Source: CAZEMR01 sp964513465 (lineage in GTDB: Bacteria > Bacteroidota > Ignavibacteria > Kapaibacteriales > UBA2268). From it: 64,000 nucleotides of DNA. Both the position numbers and the translations under genes were made by a program. The stretch covers positions 1-64,000 of the forward strand of contig CAZEMR010000001.1 of NCBI GenBank assembly GCA_964513465.1, in the 5' to 3' direction. The notes under the pieces were generated by a model. That model saw only the letters and a program-made list of their open reading frames with translations, had not been told where the DNA came from and ran no database searches. Of this stretch, positions 34,686-42,531 are shown piece by piece. Each line of letters starts with the position of its first letter. Position 1 is the stretch's first letter.

Positions 34686-36206
34686 TTAATCGCCTATCTT
34701 TTCATTAAATCTGGAGTTGAGAGATTCAATCAGTTCGCTTGCGGTTTCGGCATCGATGTCCACAATCGCGGAATGGACTCCGGGCGAGGATGAGGCAGTA
34801 TCGACCACGAGAGTAGCCAGCCCCAGCCGGCGCTGGAAGAAGCTGCGCCGTACCAGCAGTGTCTGAATTTTTTCGACCGGAATGACAGAAAGCTTCTGGC
34901 TCCAGAATCCCTGCTTGATAAATATAAGATCGCGTTCTATACGCCAGCCGCGGTATTGCCAGCGCAGAACCGCCGCAAACCAGAGTATTGGCGCGGCGAT
35001 CAATAATGCCCAGCCCCAGCCGGTGAAATACACCGCAAGCGCAAGCAATGGAATGTAAGCAAACGAATATCGAAACATAGCCCGGCGGATTGTCTTGCGC
35101 GATACCGCTTCGAGCCGCTCCGGAAGTTCGAAATCGCGGATGCGCTGAGCGAGCGATTCGACTTTTTCGCGAGTAGAGAATGGAATGGCAATATCCTGCA
35201 GTGTGGTCTTGACTGCCAGACCTGCGGTTTCGAGAGCAAGGCCGTAGTATCCGAATTTACGGCGGATGGGGTTGGTGAATATCACCAGCATCTGGAGCTT
35301 ATTAAGCGGGATGGCTCCCCGCCGGGTATTGAAAAGCCCCTGCTTTGTATATAATTTATCGCCTTCGCGTGTGAGTGTGAAATTGTAGAATGAGTTTATT
35401 GTGAGCAGCACATCCATCGTTATCGAGAGCGTCAGAGCAATGATTATTCCTCCGAGGAAATATAAAATCAGCAGTAATATATTCCACTCTGCGAATGCTT
35501 CGGTGATCAGCTTGCCGCCCATCTCGCGGCCGATCAGCTCTTCCGGGGCGGGGATGAGATAGAACTGCTGCAGCATCGATACAGCCCAGCCGATAAACAC
35601 CAGCACCAGCGGCCTTAGGCGCATCACTCCAAAGATTGCCACATCGCGCAGATTCATTGAAAACAGAGCTTTTTCCTTTTCTTCGGAAATTTCCTCCGCG
35701 GTCTCTTCCGTATTGGGCGCTTCCTCGGCAACTGGTTTTTCCTCGCGGATTTTCCTCTGGTGGCGGCGTATGATGGTTTCGATCTCTTCGGCGTTGGTTT
35801 TTTTAACGAACTCGAGCACGCCCTCACTGGCGGATTCGCCGGCAGTCTCGGCCTGGATGCGTACAATTCCCAGGATTTTTTGTATGATATTCTGCGATGT
35901 GGATATATTCTGAATGCGGTCGAGCCGGATGCTGCGCTGCTTGCGGCTGATAACACCAGAGAATATCACGAATTCCCGATCAGTAATGTAATAATTGAAA
36001 TAATAATACTGCAATATCACACCCGGCACTACAAATATCGCATAGAACGCCGAGGCTACGATCACGAACCAGTTCTCCATCGTTTGCTGAGTAAATGCAA
36101 TCGCTGCAAAAATCAGAAACGAAGGCAGGCTTTGGAGAAATTTGTATATAATCGTCATCGGCGCAAGGCGTTTGGGCTCCAGATATTTCTGCTGATCGGC
36201 GCTCAT
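34686..36206 (-). CDS. Membrane protein with three bacterial PH (bPH2) domains, YdbT-like
   Basis: A 506-residue membrane protein with pairs of TM helices (about 25-70, 205-270 and 390-425). Each pair is followed by a bPH2 domain: Tyr-Tyr-Ile-Thr-Asp-Arg-Glu at about 80, Phe-Thr-Leu-Thr-Arg-Glu at about 285 and Trp-Arg-Ile-Glu-Arg-Asp at about 425. An insert of charged residues (Glu/Lys rich, 150-190) breaks the first repeat from the next. The three-repeat layout is that of Bacillus YdbT. Its ATG overlaps the stop of the single-domain partner by 4 nt. In Bacillus the YdbS/YdbT pair is linked to resistance to envelope-acting peptides; a similar role is only inferred here. Confidence 0.84.
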   Translation of the reverse strand: MSADQQKYLEPKRLAPMTIIYKFLQSLPSFLIFAAIAFTQQTMENWFVIVASAFYAIFVVPGVILQYYYFNYYITDREFVIFSGVISRKQRSIRLDRIQNISTSQNIIQKILGIVRIQAETAGESASEGVLEFVKKTNAEEIETIIRRHQRKIREEKPVAEEAPNTEETAEEISEEKEKALFSMNLRDVAIFGVMRLRPLVLVFIGWAVSMLQQFYLIPAPEELIGREMGGKLITEAFAEWNILLLILYFLGGIIIALTLSITMDVLLTINSFYNFTLTREGDKLYTKQGLFNTRRGAIPLNKLQMLVIFTNPIRRKFGYYGLALETAGLAVKTTLQDIAIPFSTREKVESLAQRIRDFELPERLEAVSRKTIRRAMFRYSFAYIPLLALAVYFTGWGWALLIAAPILWFAAVLRWQYRGWRIERDLIFIKQGFWSQKLSVIPVEKIQTLLVRRSFFQRRLGLATLVVDTASSSPGVHSAIVDIDAETASELIESLNSRFNEKIGD

Positions 36207-36673
36207 ACCGCGTCTTCTGCAGAATAATTCCTCAATTGGTCGCGCAGCATTTCCGCATAATCGATTGGCAATCCCGGGATTGTAAGGTCAACCCCGCGAG
36301 TGCCTGCCGTATAGACTATCAGCTTGCCAAGCTGGAGCATCCGGTCGAGCAGGCTCTGCTCAACGTCGATATGCTGGATACGTACGATCGGCGCGATCGT
36401 ATATATATGAGTCAGCACCCCGCGCTGTATAATAATCTCGCGGTCATCGACCGAAAACATCCACCGCTTATATTTAAAAAACGGAAAGACGAGGCTGTAA
36501 ATAATCCCGATTCCCAAAATAAACGCCGGCACTATTCCGTGCGCAGTGAAAATTGTGATGTCGTTTTTAGCAAAGAACCATTCGATCAGAAAAACGACTG
36601 CTGCGGCGAGCAAAGATCGGAACATATATTTAAGTCCCCATTGCAATTTGACCATTGGATCGGGATGATGCAT
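36203..36673 (-). CDS. Membrane protein with one bPH2 domain, YdbS-like
   Basis: A 156-residue protein with two TM helices (about 15-32 and 45-65) and a single bPH2 domain containing Val-Asp-Asp-Arg-Glu-Ile-Ile-Ile-Gln-Arg-Gly and Ile-Gln-His-Ile-Asp-Val-Glu-Gln-Ser. Its 3' end overlaps the three-domain partner by 4 nt, which matches the ydbS-ydbT pair of Firmicutes. The unit sits downstream of murD-ftsW, so an envelope role is likely but not proven. Confidence 0.84.
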   Translation of the reverse strand: MHHPDPMVKLQWGLKYMFRSLLAAAVVFLIEWFFAKNDITIFTAHGIVPAFILGIGIIYSLVFPFFKYKRWMFSVDDREIIIQRGVLTHIYTIAPIVRIQHIDVEQSLLDRMLQLGKLIVYTAGTRGVDLTIPGLPIDYAEMLRDQLRNYSAEDAV

Positions 36674-36735
36674 ATTTTTTATCAGAATTATTTAATAATT
36701 TTATATTAAGATAATAAAAATAATCGAGTCGTGGG

Positions 36736-37890
36736 CTATTCATCTGAAAATTCGAGCGAAGGCGGTTCCTGGGCAACCGCTCGGGGATATATTCCCGATT
36801 GCGCGGAGATGTTCAGCAGTACGCCCACAGCCATAGCGTATATCAGCACCGCGCTTCCTCCATAGCTGACGAATGGCATCGGCAACCCCGTTGTTGGCAG
36901 CAATCCGACGTTAACCCCTGCGTTGACAAATACATATATGGCAAATGTGATTAAAATCCCGACAGCAAGAAAATATCCGAAATCGTCCGGAGCACGCCGC
37001 GCGACCATCATCCCGCGCCAGAATACCAGCACAAATGTTGCGATAACCAAAAGCACGCCGATGAATCCGTATTCCTCGCCGATTATAGAAAATATAAAAT
37101 CGCCATAGCTTTCGGGCAGAAAGAGGTTGCTCTGGCGGCTCTGGCCGGGGCCGGTACCGAAGAGTCCGCCGTTGCCGAGGGCGATCAGCGCCTGCCTGAG
37201 TTGATAATTGACCGATTCGGGGTCGATCGTATTTGGGTCCATCCCCAGATATGCCATAATGCGCTGCATGCGGTATTGCGCCGAGACCGCATAGAGTGCG
37301 GCAACAAGTCCGCCAATAAGCGTGGTAGCGCCAAGGTGCAAAAGATTCGTATTGCCTATGAACATCATCGACATCGCAATAAAATAAATAACGAATGCAG
37401 TCGAAAAATTCGGCTGCAATGCGATCAATGCGCATACAAATAAAGTCCAGAATAAAAATGGCAGGAATCCGCGCTCGAAATTTTTAATAACCGCCTGTTT
37501 GCGTTCGAGCATTGTGGCAAAATGCAGCACCAGCGCGAATTTGGCCAGCTCCGAGGGCTGAAACGTAAGCGGCCCGATAAACAGCCAGCGCGAGGCGCCC
37601 TTGATGCTGTATCCGGCAAATAGGACCACCACCAGCAAAGCGATTGCAATAAACATGATCGGTTTAGACCATTTCCGCCAGAAATGATAATCAATACGCG
37701 AAAAAATGATGATCAGCACCAGCCCGATAAATATTCGGATTGCGTGGTTGACGAATAGGCGCTCGGGTTCGCCAAAGCGCATTTCGGCTATCGAAGCGCT
37801 TGCGCTATAAACAAATGCGATGCTGAACAGCATCAATCCCACGATTGGCAGAAGTATCAGCCAGTCGATGTGTCCGGATGGTTTTGCCAT
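36736..37890 (-). CDS. ftsW: Peptidoglycan glycosyltransferase FtsW (SEDS family)
   Basis: A 384-residue SEDS protein with about ten TM helices that polymerises lipid II at the division site. Family marks are Gly-Ala-Ser-Arg-Trp-Leu near 97-102, Pro-Ser-Glu-Leu-Ala-Lys near 112-117, and the C-terminal Gly-Leu-Pro-Met-Pro-Phe-Val-Ser-Tyr-Gly-Gly-Ser near 335-346. It could be RodA by sequence alone, but it directly follows murD with a 6-nt gap, which is the division-cluster order, so FtsW is preferred. No Shine-Dalgarno sequence is visible; coupling to murD is likely. Confidence 0.9.
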   Translation of the reverse strand: MAKPSGHIDWLILLPIVGLMLFSIAFVYSASASIAEMRFGEPERLFVNHAIRIFIGLVLIIIFSRIDYHFWRKWSKPIMFIAIALLVVVLFAGYSIKGASRWLFIGPLTFQPSELAKFALVLHFATMLERKQAVIKNFERGFLPFLFWTLFVCALIALQPNFSTAFVIYFIAMSMMFIGNTNLLHLGATTLIGGLVAALYAVSAQYRMQRIMAYLGMDPNTIDPESVNYQLRQALIALGNGGLFGTGPGQSRQSNLFLPESYGDFIFSIIGEEYGFIGVLLVIATFVLVFWRGMMVARRAPDDFGYFLAVGILITFAIYVFVNAGVNVGLLPTTGLPMPFVSYGGSAVLIYAMAVGVLLNISAQSGIYPRAVAQEPPSLEFSDE

Positions 37891-37896
37891 TTTATA

Positions 37897-39234
37897 TTAA
37901 TCCAGAGAAAACACAATTTCTTTGTAAACTTCACCGCGATGCTCGTAATTCATGAACATATCGAAGGATTTGCAGGCCGGTGTGAACAGCACAACATCTC
38001 CGTAATCGGCCAGTTCGCGTGCCTCACGGACGGCATCTGCCAGCGAATCCGCCTTGATGCAGCGCCTCCTGGTGCAGAAATAATTAAATATTGCGTCGCG
38101 TTCCTCGCCGATAGCAACGATTGCCTTGACGTTCTGATCGACCGCTTCGGCGAGCTGAGAATACTCATTGTTGTCGCCGCGTCCGCCTGCAATCCAGATA
38201 ACAGGCCGCCTGTAGCTTCGCAGGGCATACCATGTGGCGTTTACGTTCGTTGCTTTTGAATCATTAATATAATCCACGCCTTCGAACGTACGGACGAATT
38301 CGAGTCGGTGCTCGACACCAGCGAATTTCATCAGGCTGTCGCGGATATTTTCGTTGCTGACCTCGAATGCGCGGGCCGCAAGCGCTGCGGCCATTGAATT
38401 ATAGGCGTTGTGTACGCCCGGAATTTTAATTTCTTCGAATAGCATAATTGTCTCCCCTTCATGCTGCTTATCACTAATAATGTTCATTCTGCCGCCCACG
38501 TTGCGGATCCCCCAATCCACATGCGACTCCATCGAAAAATATGCAATCCGGGCGCGGCTTTTTGCAGCCATAGCCCGGCAGGTTTCGTCGTCGAAATTCA
38601 GTATTAAAAGATCATCTTTGGTCTGATTTTTGGTAATTTTTAATTTGGCTTCGATATATTTTTCCATCGAACCATGATAGCCGATATGATCCGGTGTGAT
38701 ATTGGTAATAATCGCCACATCCGGCCGGAAATCGACGATGCGGTCGAGCTGGAAGCTGCTGACCTCGGCCACCACGATTGTGTCCGGTTCGAGCCGGTCG
38801 ACAACAGCCGAGAGCGCAGTGCCGATATTGCCCACTGCAATGGCCTTTCTGCACGAATTTCGCAGCAGGAATTCCGTAAGAGCGGTGGTTGTGGTTTTGC
38901 CATTGGTTCCAGTGATAGCGATAATCGGATTATTAATCTGCGCGGCGGCGAATTCGAGTTCGCTGATGATAGAAATGCCGCGGCTTTCGGCTTCGAGAAT
39001 GACAGGCGCGGTGGGTGGAATGCCCGGCGAAGCAATTATTACGTCGCAGTCGTAGCATTTATCCGAATTCCCCCCGAATTCGGCTTCAATGCCTGCTTTG
39101 TCAAGTGCATCGGCTGCGGCTTCTGTTTCGCCGCGCGGTTTGGCTTCTGATACGAAGACGTCATGGCCGCGTCCGGCTGCCAGAATAGCAGCAGCCACCC
39201 CGCTGCGGGCGGCCCCGATAACGGTGTATTTCAT
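37897..39234 (-). CDS. murD: UDP-N-acetylmuramoylalanine-D-glutamate ligase
   Basis: MurD adds D-glutamate to UDP-MurNAc-L-alanine in peptidoglycan synthesis. The 445-residue protein has an N-terminal Rossmann domain and the ATP-binding Gly-Thr-Asn-Gly-Lys-Thr-Thr-Thr near 108-115. The central domain includes Asn-Ile-Thr-Pro-Asp-His near 180, and the C-terminal domain has Asn-Asp-Ser-Lys-Ala-Thr-Asn near 318-324. Length is normal. With ftsW it forms a fragment of the dcw division and cell-wall cluster; mraY and murG are not adjacent. Confidence 0.96.
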   Translation of the reverse strand: MKYTVIGAARSGVAAAILAAGRGHDVFVSEAKPRGETEAAADALDKAGIEAEFGGNSDKCYDCDVIIASPGIPPTAPVILEAESRGISIISELEFAAAQINNPIIAITGTNGKTTTTALTEFLLRNSCRKAIAVGNIGTALSAVVDRLEPDTIVVAEVSSFQLDRIVDFRPDVAIITNITPDHIGYHGSMEKYIEAKLKITKNQTKDDLLILNFDDETCRAMAAKSRARIAYFSMESHVDWGIRNVGGRMNIISDKQHEGETIMLFEEIKIPGVHNAYNSMAAALAARAFEVSNENIRDSLMKFAGVEHRLEFVRTFEGVDYINDSKATNVNATWYALRSYRRPVIWIAGGRGDNNEYSQLAEAVDQNVKAIVAIGEERDAIFNYFCTRRRCIKADSLADAVREARELADYGDVVLFTPACKSFDMFMNYEHRGEVYKEIVFSLD

Positions 39235-39539
39235 TAAAAATCTCTGAAGTTAGTTTTTTACTTTACGCTGCATTAAACACTACTACAAACATAATATAAA
39301 ATTCATTTATTTCCGAATTTTGTGGATAAGTTGTGCGAATTTGGCTATCTCATAAAAAAATATAGATTTTCGCCTGTGTTTTTCAATGACTCTTTAAGGG
39401 AGTAATCGCCACGATTATACCCCTTTATGTATTATTATCTTTATTATTAAAATAAATATTTGTATCTTTTATTTCATCGAACATAATCCGTATCACCCGA
39501 TAAATAATCATGTTCAATTAAGCATTCCGGAATAGTCTT
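39235..39539. other. Divergent AT-rich spacer between murD and fumC
   Basis: About 305 bp with no ORF. It holds an imperfect inverted repeat at 39394-39427 and one perfect DnaA-box-like 9-mer at 39321-39329. The repeat is listed separately. The single 9-mer is not evidence of an origin. Confidence 0.6.
39394..39427. promoter_or_regulatory. Imperfect inverted repeat upstream of fumC
   Basis: Arms AAGGG-nn-TAATC and GATTA-nn-CCCCTT face each other around a 5-nt centre, about 110 nt before the fumC start. No T-tract follows directly, so an operator is more likely than a terminator, but an mRNA leader hairpin is also possible. Confidence 0.4.
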
Positions 39540-40934
39540 ATGAAAACACGCACCGAGAAAGACTCCATGGGCGAAATCAGCGTACCAGCCAATGTATATT
39601 GGGGCGCCCAGTCCGCACGCTCTTTAATCCATTTTGCAATCGGCACCGAAAAAATGCCCCGCGAAGTTATCCGCGCTATGGGTATCCTTAAAAAAGCAGC
39701 CGCAATTGTCAATGCCGACCTCGGCAAGCTGCCAAAAGACAAAGCCGAGCTTATCATCAAAGCCGCCGACGAAGTCATCGAAGGCAAGCTCGACGAGCAT
39801 TTCCCGCTTTCGATATGGCAGACCGGCTCGGGCACCCAGTCCAATATGAACACCAACGAAGTGATTGCCAACCGCGCTATCGAAATGGCCGGAGGCGAGA
39901 TGGGCTCCAAATCGCCCGTCCATCCCAATGATGATGTTAACAAATCGCAAAGCTCCAATGATACTTTCCCCACAGCGATGCACATCGCTGCTGCTGAAGA
40001 CCTAAACAAACGTCTGCTGCCCGCGCTGGCAATGCTCCGCACAACGCTCAACCAGAAAGCCGATGAATTCAAGGACATCATTAAAGTGGGGCGCACCCAT
40101 CTGATGGACGCCGTTCCGCTTTCGCTGGGGCAGGAGTTTTCGGGATATGTCCAGCAGCTCGATAACGCAATCGAGCGCGTCAATCTCGTATTGCCGCATA
40201 TATATCAGCTCGCGCTTGGCGGAACAGCCGTCGGCACAGGTCTTAACACGCATTCGGAATTTGCAGACAGGGCAGCCAAAGAAATCGCAGATATGACCAG
40301 TCTGCCGTTTATCAGCGCGCCGAATAAATTCGAGGCGCTTGCCGCGCACGACGCATTGGTATTTGCCCACGGCGCCCTCAAAACCATCGCAGCATCGCTT
40401 ATGAAGCTGGCTAACGATATCCGCTGGCTGGCCTCGGGTCCGCGCTGCGGCATCGGCGAGCTTATCATCCCGGCCAACGAGCCCGGATCGTCAATCATGC
40501 CCGGCAAGGTCAATCCCACGCAGTCTGAGGCAATGACGATGGTCGCGGCCCAGGTAATGGGCAACGACGCAACGATCAATTTTGCGGGATCGCAGGGCAA
40601 TTTCGAGCTGAATGTTTTCAAGCCCGTTATGATATATAATTTCCTGCAAAGCTCGCGCCTCTTGTCGGATACCTGTATGATGTTCAATAACCACTGCGCG
40701 GCCGGTATCGAGCCCAACAAAGAGAAAATTCAGTATTATCTCGAAAATACTCTCATGCTGGTGACGGCTCTCAATCCGCATATTGGATACGACAACGCAG
40801 CAAAGATCGCCAAGCATGCGCACAGCACCGGCGGAACGCTCCGCGAAGCCGCTATCGAGCTTGGAATATTGACCGGCGAGGAATTCGACGAGAAAGTCAG
40901 GCCGGAGAATATGCTCGGCCCGAATGTGAAATAA
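39540..40934 (+). CDS. fumC: Fumarate hydratase, class II
   Basis: FumC interconverts fumarate and malate in the TCA cycle without an Fe-S cluster. The 464 residues show the superfamily motifs Gly-Ser-Gly-Thr-Gln-Ser-Asn-Met-Asn near 97-105, Asn-Lys-Ser-Gln-Ser-Ser-Asn-Asp near 136-143, Gly-Arg-Thr-His near 185, and the signature Gly-Ser-Ser-Ile-Met-Pro-Gly-Lys-Val-Asn-Pro near 316-326. The start ATG is at 39540. It is followed by a hairpin terminator and then murB. Confidence 0.96.
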   Translation: MKTRTEKDSMGEISVPANVYWGAQSARSLIHFAIGTEKMPREVIRAMGILKKAAAIVNADLGKLPKDKAELIIKAADEVIEGKLDEHFPLSIWQTGSGTQSNMNTNEVIANRAIEMAGGEMGSKSPVHPNDDVNKSQSSNDTFPTAMHIAAAEDLNKRLLPALAMLRTTLNQKADEFKDIIKVGRTHLMDAVPLSLGQEFSGYVQQLDNAIERVNLVLPHIYQLALGGTAVGTGLNTHSEFADRAAKEIADMTSLPFISAPNKFEALAAHDALVFAHGALKTIAASLMKLANDIRWLASGPRCGIGELIIPANEPGSSIMPGKVNPTQSEAMTMVAAQVMGNDATINFAGSQGNFELNVFKPVMIYNFLQSSRLLSDTCMMFNNHCAAGIEPNKEKIQYYLENTLMLVTALNPHIGYDNAAKIAKHAHSTGGTLREAAIELGILTGEEFDEKVRPENMLGPNVK

Positions 40935-40956
40935 TTGACGATTTGTACATATATAA

Positions 40957-40988
40957 GGGGCGGCGCAATGTCGCCCCATATTTATTAA
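40957..40988 (+). terminator. Terminator-like hairpin after fumC
   Basis: Arms 40957-40964 and 40970-40977 pair over 8 bp (one G-T), with a 5-nt loop. The following T run is interrupted (ATATTTATT), so read-through into murB may occur. Confidence 0.7.
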
Positions 40989-41004
40989 TATTAGGAATTG
41001 AAAG

Positions 41005-42021
41005 ATGAATTTCCGCAAAGATTTTTCGCTGAGAAAATATAATACATTCGCCGTAGATGCAAAGGCCGCATTATTCGCCGAAGCCACAAATAATACCGAG
41101 CTGAAAAGCATAATCGAAAGCCCGGAATTCCACGAAAATCAGGTGCTGATAATAGGCGAGGGGTCGAATCTGCTGTTTACTAAGGACTTCCCCGGAATTG
41201 TTATATATATAAATCTTCGCGGAATGCATATGGTCGAGATCGATGCAGATTTCGTCGTCATGGAGGCCGCGGCAGGGGAGAACTGGCACGAATTCGTGGA
41301 TATCTGCGTCAAAAATCGCTATTATGGACTGGAAAATCTGGCGCTTATCCCGGGTAAAGTTGGTGCGGCTCCCGTGCAGAACATTGGCGCATACGGAGTC
41401 GAGCAAAAGGATTTCTTCCATTCGCTCAGCGGAATAGATATCGAATCCGGCGAAATACGGCATTTCGCGAAAGACGAATGCCGTTTCGGCTACCGCGATT
41501 CGATATTCAAAAACGAATTGAGGGATAAATTCATCGTCACCGCAGTGCGCTACCGCCTGCCCAAGCAATCAGCCCTGAATCTCAGCTATCACGAGCTGAA
41601 AAGCGAAGTCGAGAAATTCGTTGTCGTCAAACCCGATGCCCGCTACGTATTCGAGACGGTCTGTCACCTGCGTCAGCGGAAAATACCAAATCCGCAGGCA
41701 ATCCCCAATGCCGGCAGCTTTTTCAAGAATCCTGTCATCGATATGCAACTGTTCAATGAAATCAAAAAAGATTATCCGCAAATTGCTTCATTCGCAGCCG
41801 ACCCAGGCAATATGAAGATTTCCGCCGGCTGGCTGATTGAGCAGTGCGGCTGGAAGGGCCGCTCCGTTGGCGACGCCGCCGTTTACGAAAATCACGCACT
41901 GATACTTATCAATCGCGGGAATGCCAGTGGCAGCGACATACTGCAGCTTTCGCGGGATATTCAGGATTCCGTCGAAGAGAAATTCCGTATCAGACTTCAG
42001 CCGGAAGTCCGGATTATATAA
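41005..42021 (+). CDS. murB: UDP-N-acetylenolpyruvoylglucosamine reductase
   Basis: MurB reduces the enolpyruvyl group to form UDP-MurNAc, using FAD and NADPH. The 338-residue protein fits type I MurB. The N-terminal Lys-Tyr-Asn-Thr-Phe and Gly-Glu-Gly-Ser-Asn-Leu-Leu (near 51-57) bind FAD, and Pro-Gly-Lys-Val-Gly-Ala-Ala-Pro-Val-Gln-Asn-Ile-Gly-Ala-Tyr-Gly lies near 118-133. The Arg-Tyr-Arg-Asp-Ser motif and Pro-Asn-Ala-Gly-Ser-Phe-Phe-Lys-Asn-Pro near 234-243 contain active-site residues. AGGA lies 8 nt upstream of ATG. The stop abuts the convergent usp gene. Confidence 0.95.
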   Translation: MNFRKDFSLRKYNTFAVDAKAALFAEATNNTELKSIIESPEFHENQVLIIGEGSNLLFTKDFPGIVIYINLRGMHMVEIDADFVVMEAAAGENWHEFVDICVKNRYYGLENLALIPGKVGAAPVQNIGAYGVEQKDFFHSLSGIDIESGEIRHFAKDECRFGYRDSIFKNELRDKFIVTAVRYRLPKQSALNLSYHELKSEVEKFVVVKPDARYVFETVCHLRQRKIPNPQAIPNAGSFFKNPVIDMQLFNEIKKDYPQIASFAADPGNMKISAGWLIEQCGWKGRSVGDAAVYENHALILINRGNASGSDILQLSRDIQDSVEEKFRIRLQPEVRII

Positions 42022-42474
42022 TTATTTTTTCGATAGCTTAATCGCAAGAACCGGACAGTCTGCCTTGCGGATGACTTTCTCGGTAGTGCTGCCTATCATC
42101 AGATGCTCGAATCCGCTGCGGCCATGAGTTCCGATGCAGATAACATCCACCCGATGATCTTTTGTGTATTTCAGAATGGCTTCATCCGATTTGCCCTGCA
42201 GCACAACAGAATCACAAATGATGTCATCTTTTTCGAAGTCCTTGATGTATTCCCGGAGCTTCTTATTAGCATCATCGATGTGGCGCTGTCTTAGCTCCTC
42301 CATCGCGGACTGCGACAGCCCGATGTTGATCGGATAAGTGGTCAGCTCGATCACATGCAGGAAATGCACGCGGGCGTCATCGCTGTTTTTGGCAAGCTCG
42401 CGGGCATAATCGAAAGCCGCGCGGGATTCTTTGGAAAAATCAGTAGGGACAAGAATATTTTTAAATTTCAGCAT
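42022..42474 (-). CDS. Universal stress protein (UspA family, ATP-binding type)
   Basis: A 150-residue single UspA domain. The ATP-binding loop Gly-Thr-His-Gly-Arg-Ser-Gly...Gly-Ser (G-x2-G-x9-G-S) lies near 117-131, and the N-terminal Val-Pro-Thr-Asp-Phe-Ser is typical. These proteins rise under starvation or stress; their exact action is unclear. AGGA precedes the ATG closely. The gene is read alone, convergent with murB with no space between the stops. Confidence 0.92.
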   Translation of the reverse strand: MLKFKNILVPTDFSKESRAAFDYARELAKNSDDARVHFLHVIELTTYPINIGLSQSAMEELRQRHIDDANKKLREYIKDFEKDDIICDSVVLQGKSDEAILKYTKDHRVDVICIGTHGRSGFEHLMIGSTTEKVIRKADCPVLAIKLSKK

Positions 42475-42531
42475 AAATCCTCACTTTTATTCGAAAAGCT
42501 TTATAATTATAAACGTATCAGCGGCAGATTA

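Noticed and set aside
39321..39329. Perfect DnaA-box 9-mer in the murD-fumC spacer
   Set aside because: It is a single copy there. The same 9-mer also occurs inside rnr (near 26760) and accD (near 33178), and no dnaA, dnaN or cluster of boxes is present.
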